Shown here: one piece after another, positions 1-6,099 of the stretch
How positions within the stretch are numbered: position 1 is the stretch's first letter
How the letters are laid out: each line of letters opens with the position of its first letter
Source of the DNA: Bacteroidales bacterium UBA4417
GTDB taxonomy: Bacteria > Bacteroidota > Bacteroidia > Bacteroidales > UBA4417
Assembly (NCBI GenBank): GCA_002389705.1
Contig: DGQJ01000299.1
Location: forward strand, 1-6,841
DNA length: 6,841 bases
Direction of reading: 5' to 3'
Notes under the pieces: generated by a model
Seen by the model: only the letters and a program-made list of their open reading frames with translations
Told to the model about the DNA's origin: nothing
Databases searched by the model: none
Position numbers and translations under genes: made by a program

Positions 1-1116
1 GGCTTCTACATGAATTACATCATCTATGGCAGGAGGAAACCGGTCTAAATAATCCTGCACGGTAGTACAAACAAAACGCGATGGATTTGCCTGCAGCCAA
101 CTCACAAAATTATCGAAGTTGGAACCGTAATATCCCGAAGATCCACCGCCATGGTTATCGCCGTCGTGGTGTAAAAGAAGGATAATCGGGTGATCAGGAT
201 CGGTGTTGTAACTTTCGAGCTGGCTCATACATAATTCGTACTGAAGGGCTCCAAACCCGCCGCGTCCGTCCTCGTTGCCGAAAAGCAGCGAAGCAGGCAT
301 GGCAATCATCCGGTATTCCTTACCTGTATTGGGATCCACGTATGTCATCCAGTGCGGGCGATGGCCCCATCCGCCTGAAATCTTACCGGGAGCATACAAG
401 CCGTTGAGTTTAACCCAGTCGCCGGGATCGGCATTTAACTGGTCGGCTTTGTTGGGCTCCACAATACTGAAATTCTTTTCGTACGACAAGCCAACCGATG
501 TGCGGTCGATATGTGAATTGTCGACCATAACCCATTCAATACCCTGCTTCACCAGCGAAGGGATCATTTGTTCCTCAAATGCACATTCAGGCGGGAAAAA
601 TCCTTTCGAATAAGGCAGCCCGGGGAAATTGGCTGCAAATGCATCCTTGTGTTTTTCAATCTGATAACTGATATCCGTGCTATCAATTAATGGCATCAAA
701 GGGTGATAGTATCCGAAACCCACCATATCCATCCGCTGGTTTCCGAGCGAAGTCTTTTTGGAAGTCATGGCGTTCCAGTTTTGTTTCCAGTTGGTAAAAG
801 CCATTCCGTTGGCTTCAAGCACATTTAAATCTTCGATCAGCGAACCCGAAAAGCTTACCTGCGCCCCGGCATGTTCGAAGCCCGTAAGCTTATTCACTGC
901 TCCAGGTGCATACGTTGTGTACGGCCCCGTGCGCGAAGTAAATACTTCCAGCAGATTATAGCTCATCCGGTTGGCATCAATCGTTTGTTTTACCGTTTCG
1001 CCCGGCCAGTATACCGGCTGGTGCATATGCCACTGGAAGGCAATATAAATCGGAGGTTTCTGAGCCGCTGCCGATACCGAAAAGGCAACGAGTATATAGA
1101 GTAAGATTTTATTCAT
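1..1116 (-). CDS. Exported GH57-family glycoside hydrolase (C-terminus beyond window)
   Basis: The minus-strand frame is open from an ATG at 1116 to the left edge, giving 372 residues with no stop, so the 3' end is missing. Residues 1-19 are a signal peptide (hydrophobic core, then SAAAQ before KPP). Mature sequence opens with the GH57 hallmark WHMHQPVY (29-36). Further family motifs are GFGYYHPLMPLI (133-144), GFFPPECAF (172-180, Glu177 the likely nucleophile), VMVDNSHID (196-204) and HHDGDNHGGG (316-325), whose Asp residues are candidates for the acid/base. GH57 enzymes are retaining alpha-glucan-active hydrolases or transferases, so a role in starch or glycogen breakdown fits the nearby amylase; exact specificity (amylase, pullulanase, branching) cannot be read. 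Whether it stays periplasmic or carries a T9SS domain depends on the missing end. No clear promoter lies directly upstream; the 408-base gap to the preceding gene holds a terminator and repeat arrays. Confidence 0.88.
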   Translation of the reverse strand, partial: MNKILLYILVAFSVSAAAQKPPIYIAFQWHMHQPVYWPGETVKQTIDANRMSYNLLEVFTSRTGPYTTYAPGAVNKLTGFEHAGAQVSFSGSLIEDLNVLEANGMAFTNWKQNWNAMTSKKTSLGNQRMDMVGFGYYHPLMPLIDSTDISYQIEKHKDAFAANFPGLPYSKGFFPPECAFEEQMIPSLVKQGIEWVMVDNSHIDRTSVGLSYEKNFSIVEPNKADQLNADPGDWVKLNGLYAPGKISGGWGHRPHWMTYVDPNTGKEYRMIAMPASLLFGNEDGRGGFGALQYELCMSQLESYNTDPDHPIILLLHHDGDNHGGGSSGYYGSNFDNFVSWLQANPSRFVCTTVQDYLDRFPPAIDDVIHVEA

Positions 1117-1160
1117 TACGGGATAGGTATATTAGGATTGGGGGTTTTAAAAGTTTGATT

Positions 1161-1200
1161 TGGTTTCAGATGGTTTCAAATGGTTTCAGAGGGTTTCAGG
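1161..1200. repeat. 10-bp tandem repeat, four units
   Basis: Four head-to-tail 10-base units read TGGTTTCAGA, TGGTTTCAAA, TGGTTTCAGA and GGGTTTCAGG. The core GTTTCA is invariant. The array lies 45 bases upstream of the GH57 start codon and appears to continue after an interruption at 1205-1230. Confidence 0.9.
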
Positions 1201-1204
1201 TTTC

Positions 1205-1230
1205 TTGTCACGCTGAGCGAGTCGAAGCGG
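1205..1230. repeat. Putative dispersed intergenic repeat interrupting the TTTCA array
   Basis: The core GTCACGCTGAGCGAGTCGAA resembles a family of short imperfectly palindromic intergenic sequences that recur in Bacteroidetes and other genomes, usually seen as GTCA-CnCTGAGC-nn-GTCGAAG (a resemblance from memory, not searched). It is GC-rich and breaks the surrounding TTTCA repeats, which resume at 1241. Only the outer CGCT/AGCG bases pair cleanly, so the hairpin is weak. Only one copy is present in this window. Confidence 0.55.
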
Positions 1231-1240
1231 ATTTGAAGGG

Positions 1241-1288
1241 TTTCAAGAGTTTCAGTTGGTTTCAGTTGATTTCGAAGAGTTTCAAGGG
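1241..1288. repeat. Degenerate 9-10 bp TTTCA tandem repeat
   Basis: TTTC begins at 1241, 1250, 1260, 1270 and 1280, giving units TTTCAAGAG, TTTCAGTTGG, TTTCAGTTGA, TTTCGAAGAG and TTTCAAGGG. This looks like the continuation of the 10-bp array at 1161-1200, more diverged, and it passes directly into the 8-bp array at 1289 with no spacer. Confidence 0.75.
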
Positions 1289-1376
1289 TTCAAATGTTCA
1301 AATGTTCAGATGTTCAAATGTTCAGATGTTCAAATGTTCACATGTTCAAATGTTCAATTGTTCAAATGTTCAATTG
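1289..1376. repeat. 8-bp tandem repeat TTCAAATG, eleven units
   Basis: Eleven contiguous 8-base units run from 1289 to 1376. All even-numbered units are exactly TTCAAATG. The odd units are TTCAAATG, TTCAGATG, TTCAGATG, TTCACATG, TTCAATTG and TTCAATTG. Substitutions fall only at positions 5 and 6 of odd units, giving a 16-bp higher-order period. A partly matching unit (TTGAAACA) follows. Read on the minus strand, the GH57 direction, the consensus is CATTTGAA. Confidence 0.95.
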
Positions 1377-1401
1377 TTGAAACACTGTGCAGCGCTTACA
1401 C

Positions 1402-1435
1402 AAAAACTGCCCGGAATGGCAATCATCCCGGACAG
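1402..1435 (-). terminator. Intrinsic terminator after the gene 2 surface protein
   Basis: On the minus strand the arms CTGTCCGGGATG and CATTCCGGGCAG form a 12-bp stem (two G-U wobbles) around a five-base loop ATTGC (plus 1419-1423), followed immediately by five T residues (plus 1402-1406). This is a textbook rho-independent terminator oriented for gene 2, 90 bases after its stop codon. On the plus strand the wobbles become mismatches, so it works best in the minus direction. It argues that the GH57 gene has its own promoter. Confidence 0.85.
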
Positions 1436-1490
1436 ATTTTGAATGTATTGAGTTCATAGCTGAAAGGAAATAGCTCCTAATGCCGAGGTA

Positions 1491-1531
1491 CACTTTTCAC
1501 TTTTCACTATTCACTCTTCACTTTTCACTTA
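1491..1531. repeat. 7-bp tandem repeat overlapping the gene 2 stop codon
   Basis: Five 7-base units read CACTTTT, CACTTTT, CACTATT, CACTCTT and CACTTTT, followed by a partial CACTTA. On the coding strand the unit is AGTGAAA-like. The TGA stop of gene 2 (1527-1525) and its last Lys codon lie inside the array. A TGA recurs every 7 bases (starts at 1527, 1520, 1513, 1506 and 1499), which puts stops in all three frames. Confidence 0.9.
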
Positions 1532-3603
1532 ACTACAACCTTCTGACTTACCGTCTTAGTAGCCGAAACAACGCTTACCATATAAATACCTGCGGGTAGA
1601 TTGCTGGTATTAAAACTCTGTAAAGTTGAACCATTAACTGAGTTGCGCAGGAAAACCTGGCCAACTATATTGCGTACATAAACTTCGGCTTTGCCATCCA
1701 CACCGCTGATATTGATTTTGCCGTTGGTGGTATATACCCTTAATGATGATTTTGTAGATGTTTTTTCTAGTCCTGTCGGTGTCATAAAACGCAGCTCGAA
1801 CCGGTTCGGGTCATCGCCGGCCTCGGAGGTAAAGGTGTAAACAGGGTTTTCTGATATTTTCAAATCCTGATTTAGTTTCTTATCTGTCAGATATACTTCA
1901 TTGTCATTGAAAGATAATAGATTAGCGCTTAAAGTATAATCACCTGCAAGGTCAGCTTTAAAATTAACAGGAATTACATTGGCTTTATCAAATGCCGGAA
2001 GTCCGTTAATCGCAAGTTCGTTGCCATCCGAGCTAGTAGTAGATATCATTGGCACATTCACGCTGTAACTTTTCAGTTTGAAAGCATCATACTCCCCATC
2101 AAAGCCAGCAGTTGCTCCATCCAGGAAATAAATAATGGCCTCATCTTCATAACCATTAGCTGATGCTTTTAATGAGATGCCTTTTAGCTCTGTATTGACA
2201 GATTTGTAGAAAACATTCTGGCCAGTATGTGTCCGGGCTGTATTACTAATAATGACTTTTTTATTTGTACCGGTAGTATTAGCATGAACCATAAAGCCTT
2301 GCATAGCCGGTATATATTGTGAGCCACCACCAAGCGAACCTATTGAGCCCAACTGAAGATAATACCGATAATTCTGCTGAGCATTATCATAATAATATAG
2401 AGCATTATCAATACCATCCCCCTTTGTAATAAGCGCCCAGTCAATTGGTGAAGGAAATGGATTACCCAGCAAGTTCCATCCATTACCCTGCCCAGCAGTA
2501 TTAGTACAGTTCAATTCAAGTGGTGACTCAGATGGATAAGAATTCAGAGTTCCTTTGAATTTTTTAGTGATAGTATCAGGATATGCTACAAGATATCCTT
2601 TTCCAATTAAAAAGGTCGCATCAAAAGAACCATTCCAGCTACCATCAGAAGCTTTACTGTTTATCCATGTATTGGTTAGCTCATTAAAAGAATAAAAATC
2701 ATGTCCGGCAGTTATTGGAGTTGTAACAAATTCTGTCCTGATGGCCTGGTTTGAAACAGGTGAGGATAGGAAATGAAACATTTTGTCGCCAGGTGCATTA
2801 TATTGAGTGAGAAAACGTTCAACGGTAGCTTCAGCCCCATTACTCGAAATCAATGAGCCTCCTGATTTTACAACCAGCCCACCGGCACCGGCGCTATTGG
2901 TAAGGGTGCCGGAAACGGTGAGTGATTTCCCAGAGTTGATATTTAAGACACTTCCACTGTTTATAGTTAAATCATCAACAATAACGTTGGTTGAAATTGT
3001 AGCGTTTCCAGAAATTATAGCGTTAGATGTTGTTAAAGGTACCCCGTGACTCCAATTAGAAGCAGAAGTCCAATCAGCAGTTCCTGTGAAAATAGTTGGA
3101 GTATATGTAAAAGTAGCAACATAATTAGCACTATAGTTTGAAAGATAGCTATCGCCTTGACTAGAACCCCAACTTTTTGCCCAGACATGGAGTTGATATG
3201 AAGTACCGGCAGTTAATCCTGACAACAGATTGATTGAGGAATTTTTCAAACCTTGGAAATTATTTCCTCCAAGTGAAGATTGTTCCCAAATTGTTTCAGT
3301 GGTAGCTTTAATGATGTTAATTCCATCTGAACTTCTTATTTGAAAATAGAAAGCTCCTCCAGTTCTATCTCCACCATCGCCCCAATATCTCATGTCACAG
3401 CCTGTAATAACCAAGCTGTTTACCTCTCCAAAATTGTTCCCTTGGAGTTGAGTTCCATAAGAGGGATTTGCCCCAATCCAATAATAACTTATGCCAGCAT
3501 TATTGGAATTTATTAATACATAATCCGAATACCAACCTGTTGCGGCATTCAATGATAAATTCACAAGAATTAAAATTGATGATAAAAGTAAATTTCTTTT
3601 CAT
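1525..3603 (-). CDS. Large T9SS-sorted surface protein with unrecognised N-terminal module
   Basis: This 692-residue protein has a signal peptide (about 1-20, MKRNLLLSSI then LSLNA-A). Residues 22-170 are an aromatic, glycine-rich beta-type module (GWYSDYVLINS, YYWIGANPSYG, MRYWGDGGD, LHVWAKSWGS) that I do not recognise as a named family; it could be lectin- or carbohydrate-binding. Residues 175-255 form a repetitive beta module (DWTSASNWSHGVP, then DLTINSGSVLNINSGKSLTVSG) common in Bacteroidetes surface proteins. Residues 260-610 hold a second common module with GWNLLGNPFPSPIDW (375-389) and IPAMQGFMVHA (431-441). Residues 615-692 are a T9SS sorting domain (VYTTNGKINISG, AEVYVRNIVGQV, LPAGIYMVSVV, QKVVVK). 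No catalytic motif is visible. Export through the outer membrane and cell-surface attachment or release are inferred. It lies 149 bases downstream of the amylase and is much more AT-rich than its neighbours. A role as a surface glycan-binding accessory is inference only. Confidence 0.85.
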   Translation of the reverse strand: MKRNLLLSSILILVNLSLNAATGWYSDYVLINSNNAGISYYWIGANPSYGTQLQGNNFGEVNSLVITGCDMRYWGDGGDRTGGAFYFQIRSSDGINIIKATTETIWEQSSLGGNNFQGLKNSSINLLSGLTAGTSYQLHVWAKSWGSSQGDSYLSNYSANYVATFTYTPTIFTGTADWTSASNWSHGVPLTTSNAIISGNATISTNVIVDDLTINSGSVLNINSGKSLTVSGTLTNSAGAGGLVVKSGGSLISSNGAEATVERFLTQYNAPGDKMFHFLSSPVSNQAIRTEFVTTPITAGHDFYSFNELTNTWINSKASDGSWNGSFDATFLIGKGYLVAYPDTITKKFKGTLNSYPSESPLELNCTNTAGQGNGWNLLGNPFPSPIDWALITKGDGIDNALYYYDNAQQNYRYYLQLGSIGSLGGGSQYIPAMQGFMVHANTTGTNKKVIISNTARTHTGQNVFYKSVNTELKGISLKASANGYEDEAIIYFLDGATAGFDGEYDAFKLKSYSVNVPMISTTSSDGNELAINGLPAFDKANVIPVNFKADLAGDYTLSANLLSFNDNEVYLTDKKLNQDLKISENPVYTFTSEAGDDPNRFELRFMTPTGLEKTSTKSSLRVYTTNGKINISGVDGKAEVYVRNIVGQVFLRNSVNGSTLQSFNTSNLPAGIYMVSVVSATKTVSQKVVVK

Positions 3604-3662
3604 TTTATTAAGATTTTAAGATTAATTTTCAATTAATAACATCAGTTCCCTATGATTCGTTG

Positions 3663-3693
3663 TAAATTTATTACAATTCCAAAAACAATCCAA
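3663..3693 (-). promoter_or_regulatory. Possible Bacteroidetes-type promoter for gene 2
   Basis: On the minus strand TAAATTTA (3670-3663) matches five of the six fixed bases of the Bacteroidetes -7 element TAnnTTTG. A TTG at 3693-3691, 20 bases upstream, could serve as the -33 element. The leader to the ATG would be roughly 55 bases and AT-rich. The final G of the -7 box is missing, so this is weak; read-through from the amylase promoter is an alternative. Confidence 0.3.
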
Positions 3694-3704
3694 CAATTTT
3701 TTTA

Positions 3705-3743
3705 ACAACCCGCAGCCTACTACTTTGGCAGCCTGCGGGTTGT
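3705..3743 (-). terminator. Strong hairpin after the amylase gene, atypical terminator
   Basis: Perfect 11-bp arms ACAACCCGCAG (3705-3715) and CTGCGGGTTGT (3733-3743) enclose a 17-base loop, starting 10 bases past the amylase stop codon. The position suggests transcript ending or 3'-end protection. However, the minus transcript continues as UUAAAAAAA after the stem instead of a U-run, and the plus strand has no T-run after the stem either. It is therefore not a canonical intrinsic terminator and may allow read-through into gene 2. Confidence 0.5.
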
Positions 3744-3752
3744 ACTTGTTGC

Positions 3753-5813
3753 CTACTCCACCACAACCTTCCGGTACCAACTTCCAGTTTTTCCTTCGAA
3801 ACGCAGCAGGTACATGCCTTTGCCAAAGGAGGAGAGGTCGAGGCTTTCGGTTGGGTTTTCGAGGTTTTGCTGCAACAGCAGTTTGCCTTGCAGGCTATAA
3901 ACAGCAAGCTGTCCCTTTTCGCGGGTTTGTATGGTCAACTGCCCGTTGCCGGGGTTTGGATAAATAGTCGCGCTGTTTTGAGAGGGTTCTTTAACTCCGG
4001 TGCCTAAACAGATTACTTCAGTTGCGGTATACTTACCCGCCGATAAAGTACCTGCATCCCAGCAAATATCTTTCGACGTAAACAGGTCAACAGTTTGTGA
4101 ACCGCTTCCATTGTTGAAAACCACGCCCAGGGGCAGGCCTGGCATCCCGCTTACGGTATACGAATAATAGCCGTCGGTACCCAGGGTCATGGCAGTGCCG
4201 GGCCATGCAGCGCCAAATTGGGTGTTGTTCACAAAGAAATAGCCTTTGCAGGCGCTCCAGGCGGCTGGCGCTTTAAAACGCACGGTAATGGAGGTTGGCG
4301 TTGAGTTGATCACATACGTATTTACCGATTCGGTCGAGTACAACTGCGTAGCCGGGTTGTATGCTATGGCGCGCAGGGTTTTGGATGTAGAGATTTTTAT
4401 GGGCGCCGTGTACAAGGTCGAGCCAGTAGTAGGGGCGGTATTGTCGGTGGTATAGTATATCGAAGCTCCATCGGTTGCCGAAAGGCTAACGGTTTGCTCG
4501 TTAAAATAAGTGCCGCCCGATAGACTTACGCTCAACAGCGGGGCTACATTGCTGTTGGTTTTAGTCCAGATGGCATAGTCTGTCCCCGAGGTGGCCAGGG
4601 TATAATCGGAAGGCGCATTGTAACTGCCACTGCCTATTTTCACGATCAGCGTGCCGTTTTTACCGGTAGCAGTGGCTACATATAAATTTGCTGCCGACTG
4701 GTTTACAGTTACAGCGCTTTCGCTGTGCAGTTGTACAGCACGGCGGGCAGCTATCATCGCCGAAATTGCAGCTTTATTGTCGTTCCAGTGTTTCAGCAGC
4801 ACGCAGGGTACCCCTGGCGAACCCATCAGGAAAGCATAGGCTGCCAGTACATTTCCGGTAAATTTGTTGTTATCCTTGTAGGTATCGTGATTATCAACAA
4901 AAGTAACCGCGTATCTTTTGGTGCTCGAATGGTGGATAAGCCCGGCGGGTTGCTGGGTGGTGCCATCGGCAAGCCAAACCAGTTGGGTGAGGTCCATGCC
5001 CCCGCTCCACATGGCGGCGTTGAGTTTAAATTTGAGCGGGAAATCGAAAGAAGTGGAGTTGTTGCTGCAGGCGTTAATCCAGCCTTTCACCAGGTCGTAG
5101 TTTCCATCAAAATATTCGCCTACTGAGAAATCAGCGGCTGCTGAAACATTGTATTCATTTACATACGATGCCGAATATCCCTTGGTGAAATCGTAACGCC
5201 AGCCGGCATATCCCATTTCGTTTTTCAGGAATTGCATATATCCTTTCACGGCATCGCGTACCACGGTGCTGGTATGATCGAGGTCGCGGGAGCCGCTAAA
5301 ACCTTCGCCGGTATCGGGTGCACCTGTGGGCTTGGCCTGCCCAACGGCATCTTTCACTTCGTCGTTGTTGCAAATCTGTGCAGGCCCCATGCTATAGGTA
5401 ACGCCGTTGTAGGTTTCTGTGGGGAAATCTGTCCAGGTCGAAACCCCGCTACGGTGGTTTATTACCACATCGGCAATGGTCTTAACATTGTTTGTTTTAA
5501 AACTTGAAATCAGCGTTTTCAGTTCTGCCTGTGTGCCAAAAGCGCTGTTCTGATCGAACCAGTAAATCGGGAAATACCCCATATTGGCCGAACTCTGCAC
5601 ATTGCCGCTGGGTGGCAGCCAAACCAGGCTGAAAAAGGGCGCTATTTCACCTACTTTCGAATTTAGGGTGGTCCACTTGCTATCGGAATACGAATCCCAG
5701 TAAAAAGCCTGGAGCATCACATCCTGGCACTGAGCGGGAGCCTGCGCTTTAACAGTTGTTTTTACTAAGCATAATAAAGTTAATGCCAGTACGAGGGTAA
5801 AGATTTTGTTCAT
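3753..5813 (-). CDS. Secreted plant-type GH13 alpha-amylase with CBM26-like module and T9SS signal
   Basis: This 686-residue enzyme should hydrolyse internal alpha-1,4 bonds of starch or glycogen outside the cell. A signal peptide (1-24, ending VKAQ) precedes the GH13 barrel, which starts DVMLQAFYWDS (31-41). Conserved regions are DVVINH (115-120), DLDH (177-180), GWRYDFTKG (204-212; nucleophile Asp208), VGEYFD (231-236; acid/base Glu233) and FVDNHD (305-310; Asp310). The catalytic triad is intact. The motif wording and the C-domain ending GTDYAIW (410-416) match the plant/archaeal-type amylases (GH13_6/GH13_7 group). Residues 425-500 resemble the chitobiase/beta-hexosaminidase C-terminal module (IYYTTDNTAPT). 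Residues 507-602 look like a CBM26 starch-binding module (VRFKAPAAWSACKGYFFVNN, AAWPG, VVFNNGSGSQTVDL). Residues 615-686 are a T9SS sorting domain (IYPNPGNGQLTIQ to RKVVVE). The ATG at 5813 fits the signal peptide and lies just after a good promoter. Confidence 0.93.
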   Translation of the reverse strand: MNKIFTLVLALTLLCLVKTTVKAQAPAQCQDVMLQAFYWDSYSDSKWTTLNSKVGEIAPFFSLVWLPPSGNVQSSANMGYFPIYWFDQNSAFGTQAELKTLISSFKTNNVKTIADVVINHRSGVSTWTDFPTETYNGVTYSMGPAQICNNDEVKDAVGQAKPTGAPDTGEGFSGSRDLDHTSTVVRDAVKGYMQFLKNEMGYAGWRYDFTKGYSASYVNEYNVSAAADFSVGEYFDGNYDLVKGWINACSNNSTSFDFPLKFKLNAAMWSGGMDLTQLVWLADGTTQQPAGLIHHSSTKRYAVTFVDNHDTYKDNNKFTGNVLAAYAFLMGSPGVPCVLLKHWNDNKAAISAMIAARRAVQLHSESAVTVNQSAANLYVATATGKNGTLIVKIGSGSYNAPSDYTLATSGTDYAIWTKTNSNVAPLLSVSLSGGTYFNEQTVSLSATDGASIYYTTDNTAPTTGSTLYTAPIKISTSKTLRAIAYNPATQLYSTESVNTYVINSTPTSITVRFKAPAAWSACKGYFFVNNTQFGAAWPGTAMTLGTDGYYSYTVSGMPGLPLGVVFNNGSGSQTVDLFTSKDICWDAGTLSAGKYTATEVICLGTGVKEPSQNSATIYPNPGNGQLTIQTREKGQLAVYSLQGKLLLQQNLENPTESLDLSSFGKGMYLLRFEGKTGSWYRKVVVE

Positions 5814-5841
5814 AATTGAAGGTTAAGTTTCTGAGTGAAAA

Positions 5842-5872
5842 CAAATATATTGATTAATGGAAAGACTATCAA
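5842..5872 (-). promoter_or_regulatory. Bacteroidetes-type promoter for the amylase gene
   Basis: On the minus strand TATATTTG (5849-5842) is a perfect match to the -7 element TAnnTTTG. A TTG at 5872-5870, 20 bases upstream, fits the -33 element. Transcription would start near 5835, leaving a leader of roughly 20-25 bases before the ATG at 5813, with no Shine-Dalgarno sequence, as is usual in this phylum. Confidence 0.6.
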
Positions 5873-5920
5873 CAGTTTGTGTTAAGAAAAGGTTGTTTAC
5901 AGGTGATTTTATTTCCGAAC

Positions 5921-6001
5921 TCCGGATGCATTACCAGTTTGATCCGGATTTTTGCGAAAGCAACTGCTGAAATAAAAATTTTACATATAGTCCGGCAGTT
6001 G
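5921..6001. other. Cluster of inverted repeats (possible structured RNA or operator region)
   Basis: Three perfect short inverted repeats are stacked. TCCGGAT (5921-5927) pairs with ATCCGGA (5942-5948), followed on the plus strand by five T residues. TTGC and GCAA flank a GAAA tetraloop at 5952-5963. CAACTGC (5961-5967) pairs with GCAGTTG (5995-6001) around a 27-base AT-rich loop. The second and third overlap by three bases, so they may be alternatives. The first could be a weak plus-strand terminator, but no plus-strand gene precedes it in the window. Confidence 0.4.
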
Positions 6002-6087
6002 AAATTCATTCTGCATTCAAGCGTTTTTGGTTGTTGCTGATGTTTAGATAAAAGGAGTTTCAGCGAGAACTTACTTTATAAAATACG

Positions 6088-6099
6088 AAAGCATGCTTT
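6088..6099. promoter_or_regulatory. 12-bp perfect palindrome, possible regulator-binding site
   Basis: AAAGCATGCTTT is its own reverse complement. It sits in the divergent spacer, 275 bases upstream of the amylase start and 390 bases upstream of the DUF1080 start. No second copy was noticed in this window. Binding by a dimeric regulator is a guess from the symmetry alone. Confidence 0.25.

Larger units (their letters stand above)
1117..1524. other. Repeat-rich intergenic region between gene 2 and the GH57 gene
   Basis: These 408 bases hold no credible gene. From the gene 2 end they contain a 7-bp tandem array overlapping the stop codon, about 55 unremarkable bases, an intrinsic terminator, an 8-bp tandem array, and a degenerate 10-bp array interrupted by a putative dispersed repeat. 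The last 45 bases before the GH57 start are plain. Plus-strand open frames through here translate only the repeats (CSNVQMF-type peptides) and are not supported as genes. Confidence 0.8.

Noticed and set aside
275..1104. Plus-strand ORFs at 275-613, 758-961 and 871-1104
   Set aside because: All are shadows of the GH57 gene on the opposite strand, which is open across the whole 1-1116 interval with conserved motifs.
1161..1376. CRISPR array
   Set aside because: Units are 8-10 bases and contiguous with no spacers, and no cas gene is present.
1155..1459. Plus-strand ORFs with CSNVQMFKCS-type repeats as genes
   Set aside because: They translate the 8-bp and 10-bp tandem arrays. An 8-bp unit read three times gives an artificial 8-residue repeat, and there is no start signal, domain or promoter.
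2807..3049. 80-residue plus-strand ORF
   Set aside because: It is the antisense shadow of the beta-module of gene 2 and has no family features.
4725..5126. 133-residue plus-strand ORF
   Set aside because: It lies wholly opposite the GH13 catalytic domain, whose motifs fix the true strand and frame.
1525..5813. A polysaccharide utilisation locus with SusC/SusD
   Set aside because: No TonB-dependent receptor or SusD-like lipoprotein is visible. The genes are alpha-glucan related, but the defining pair is absent from this window.
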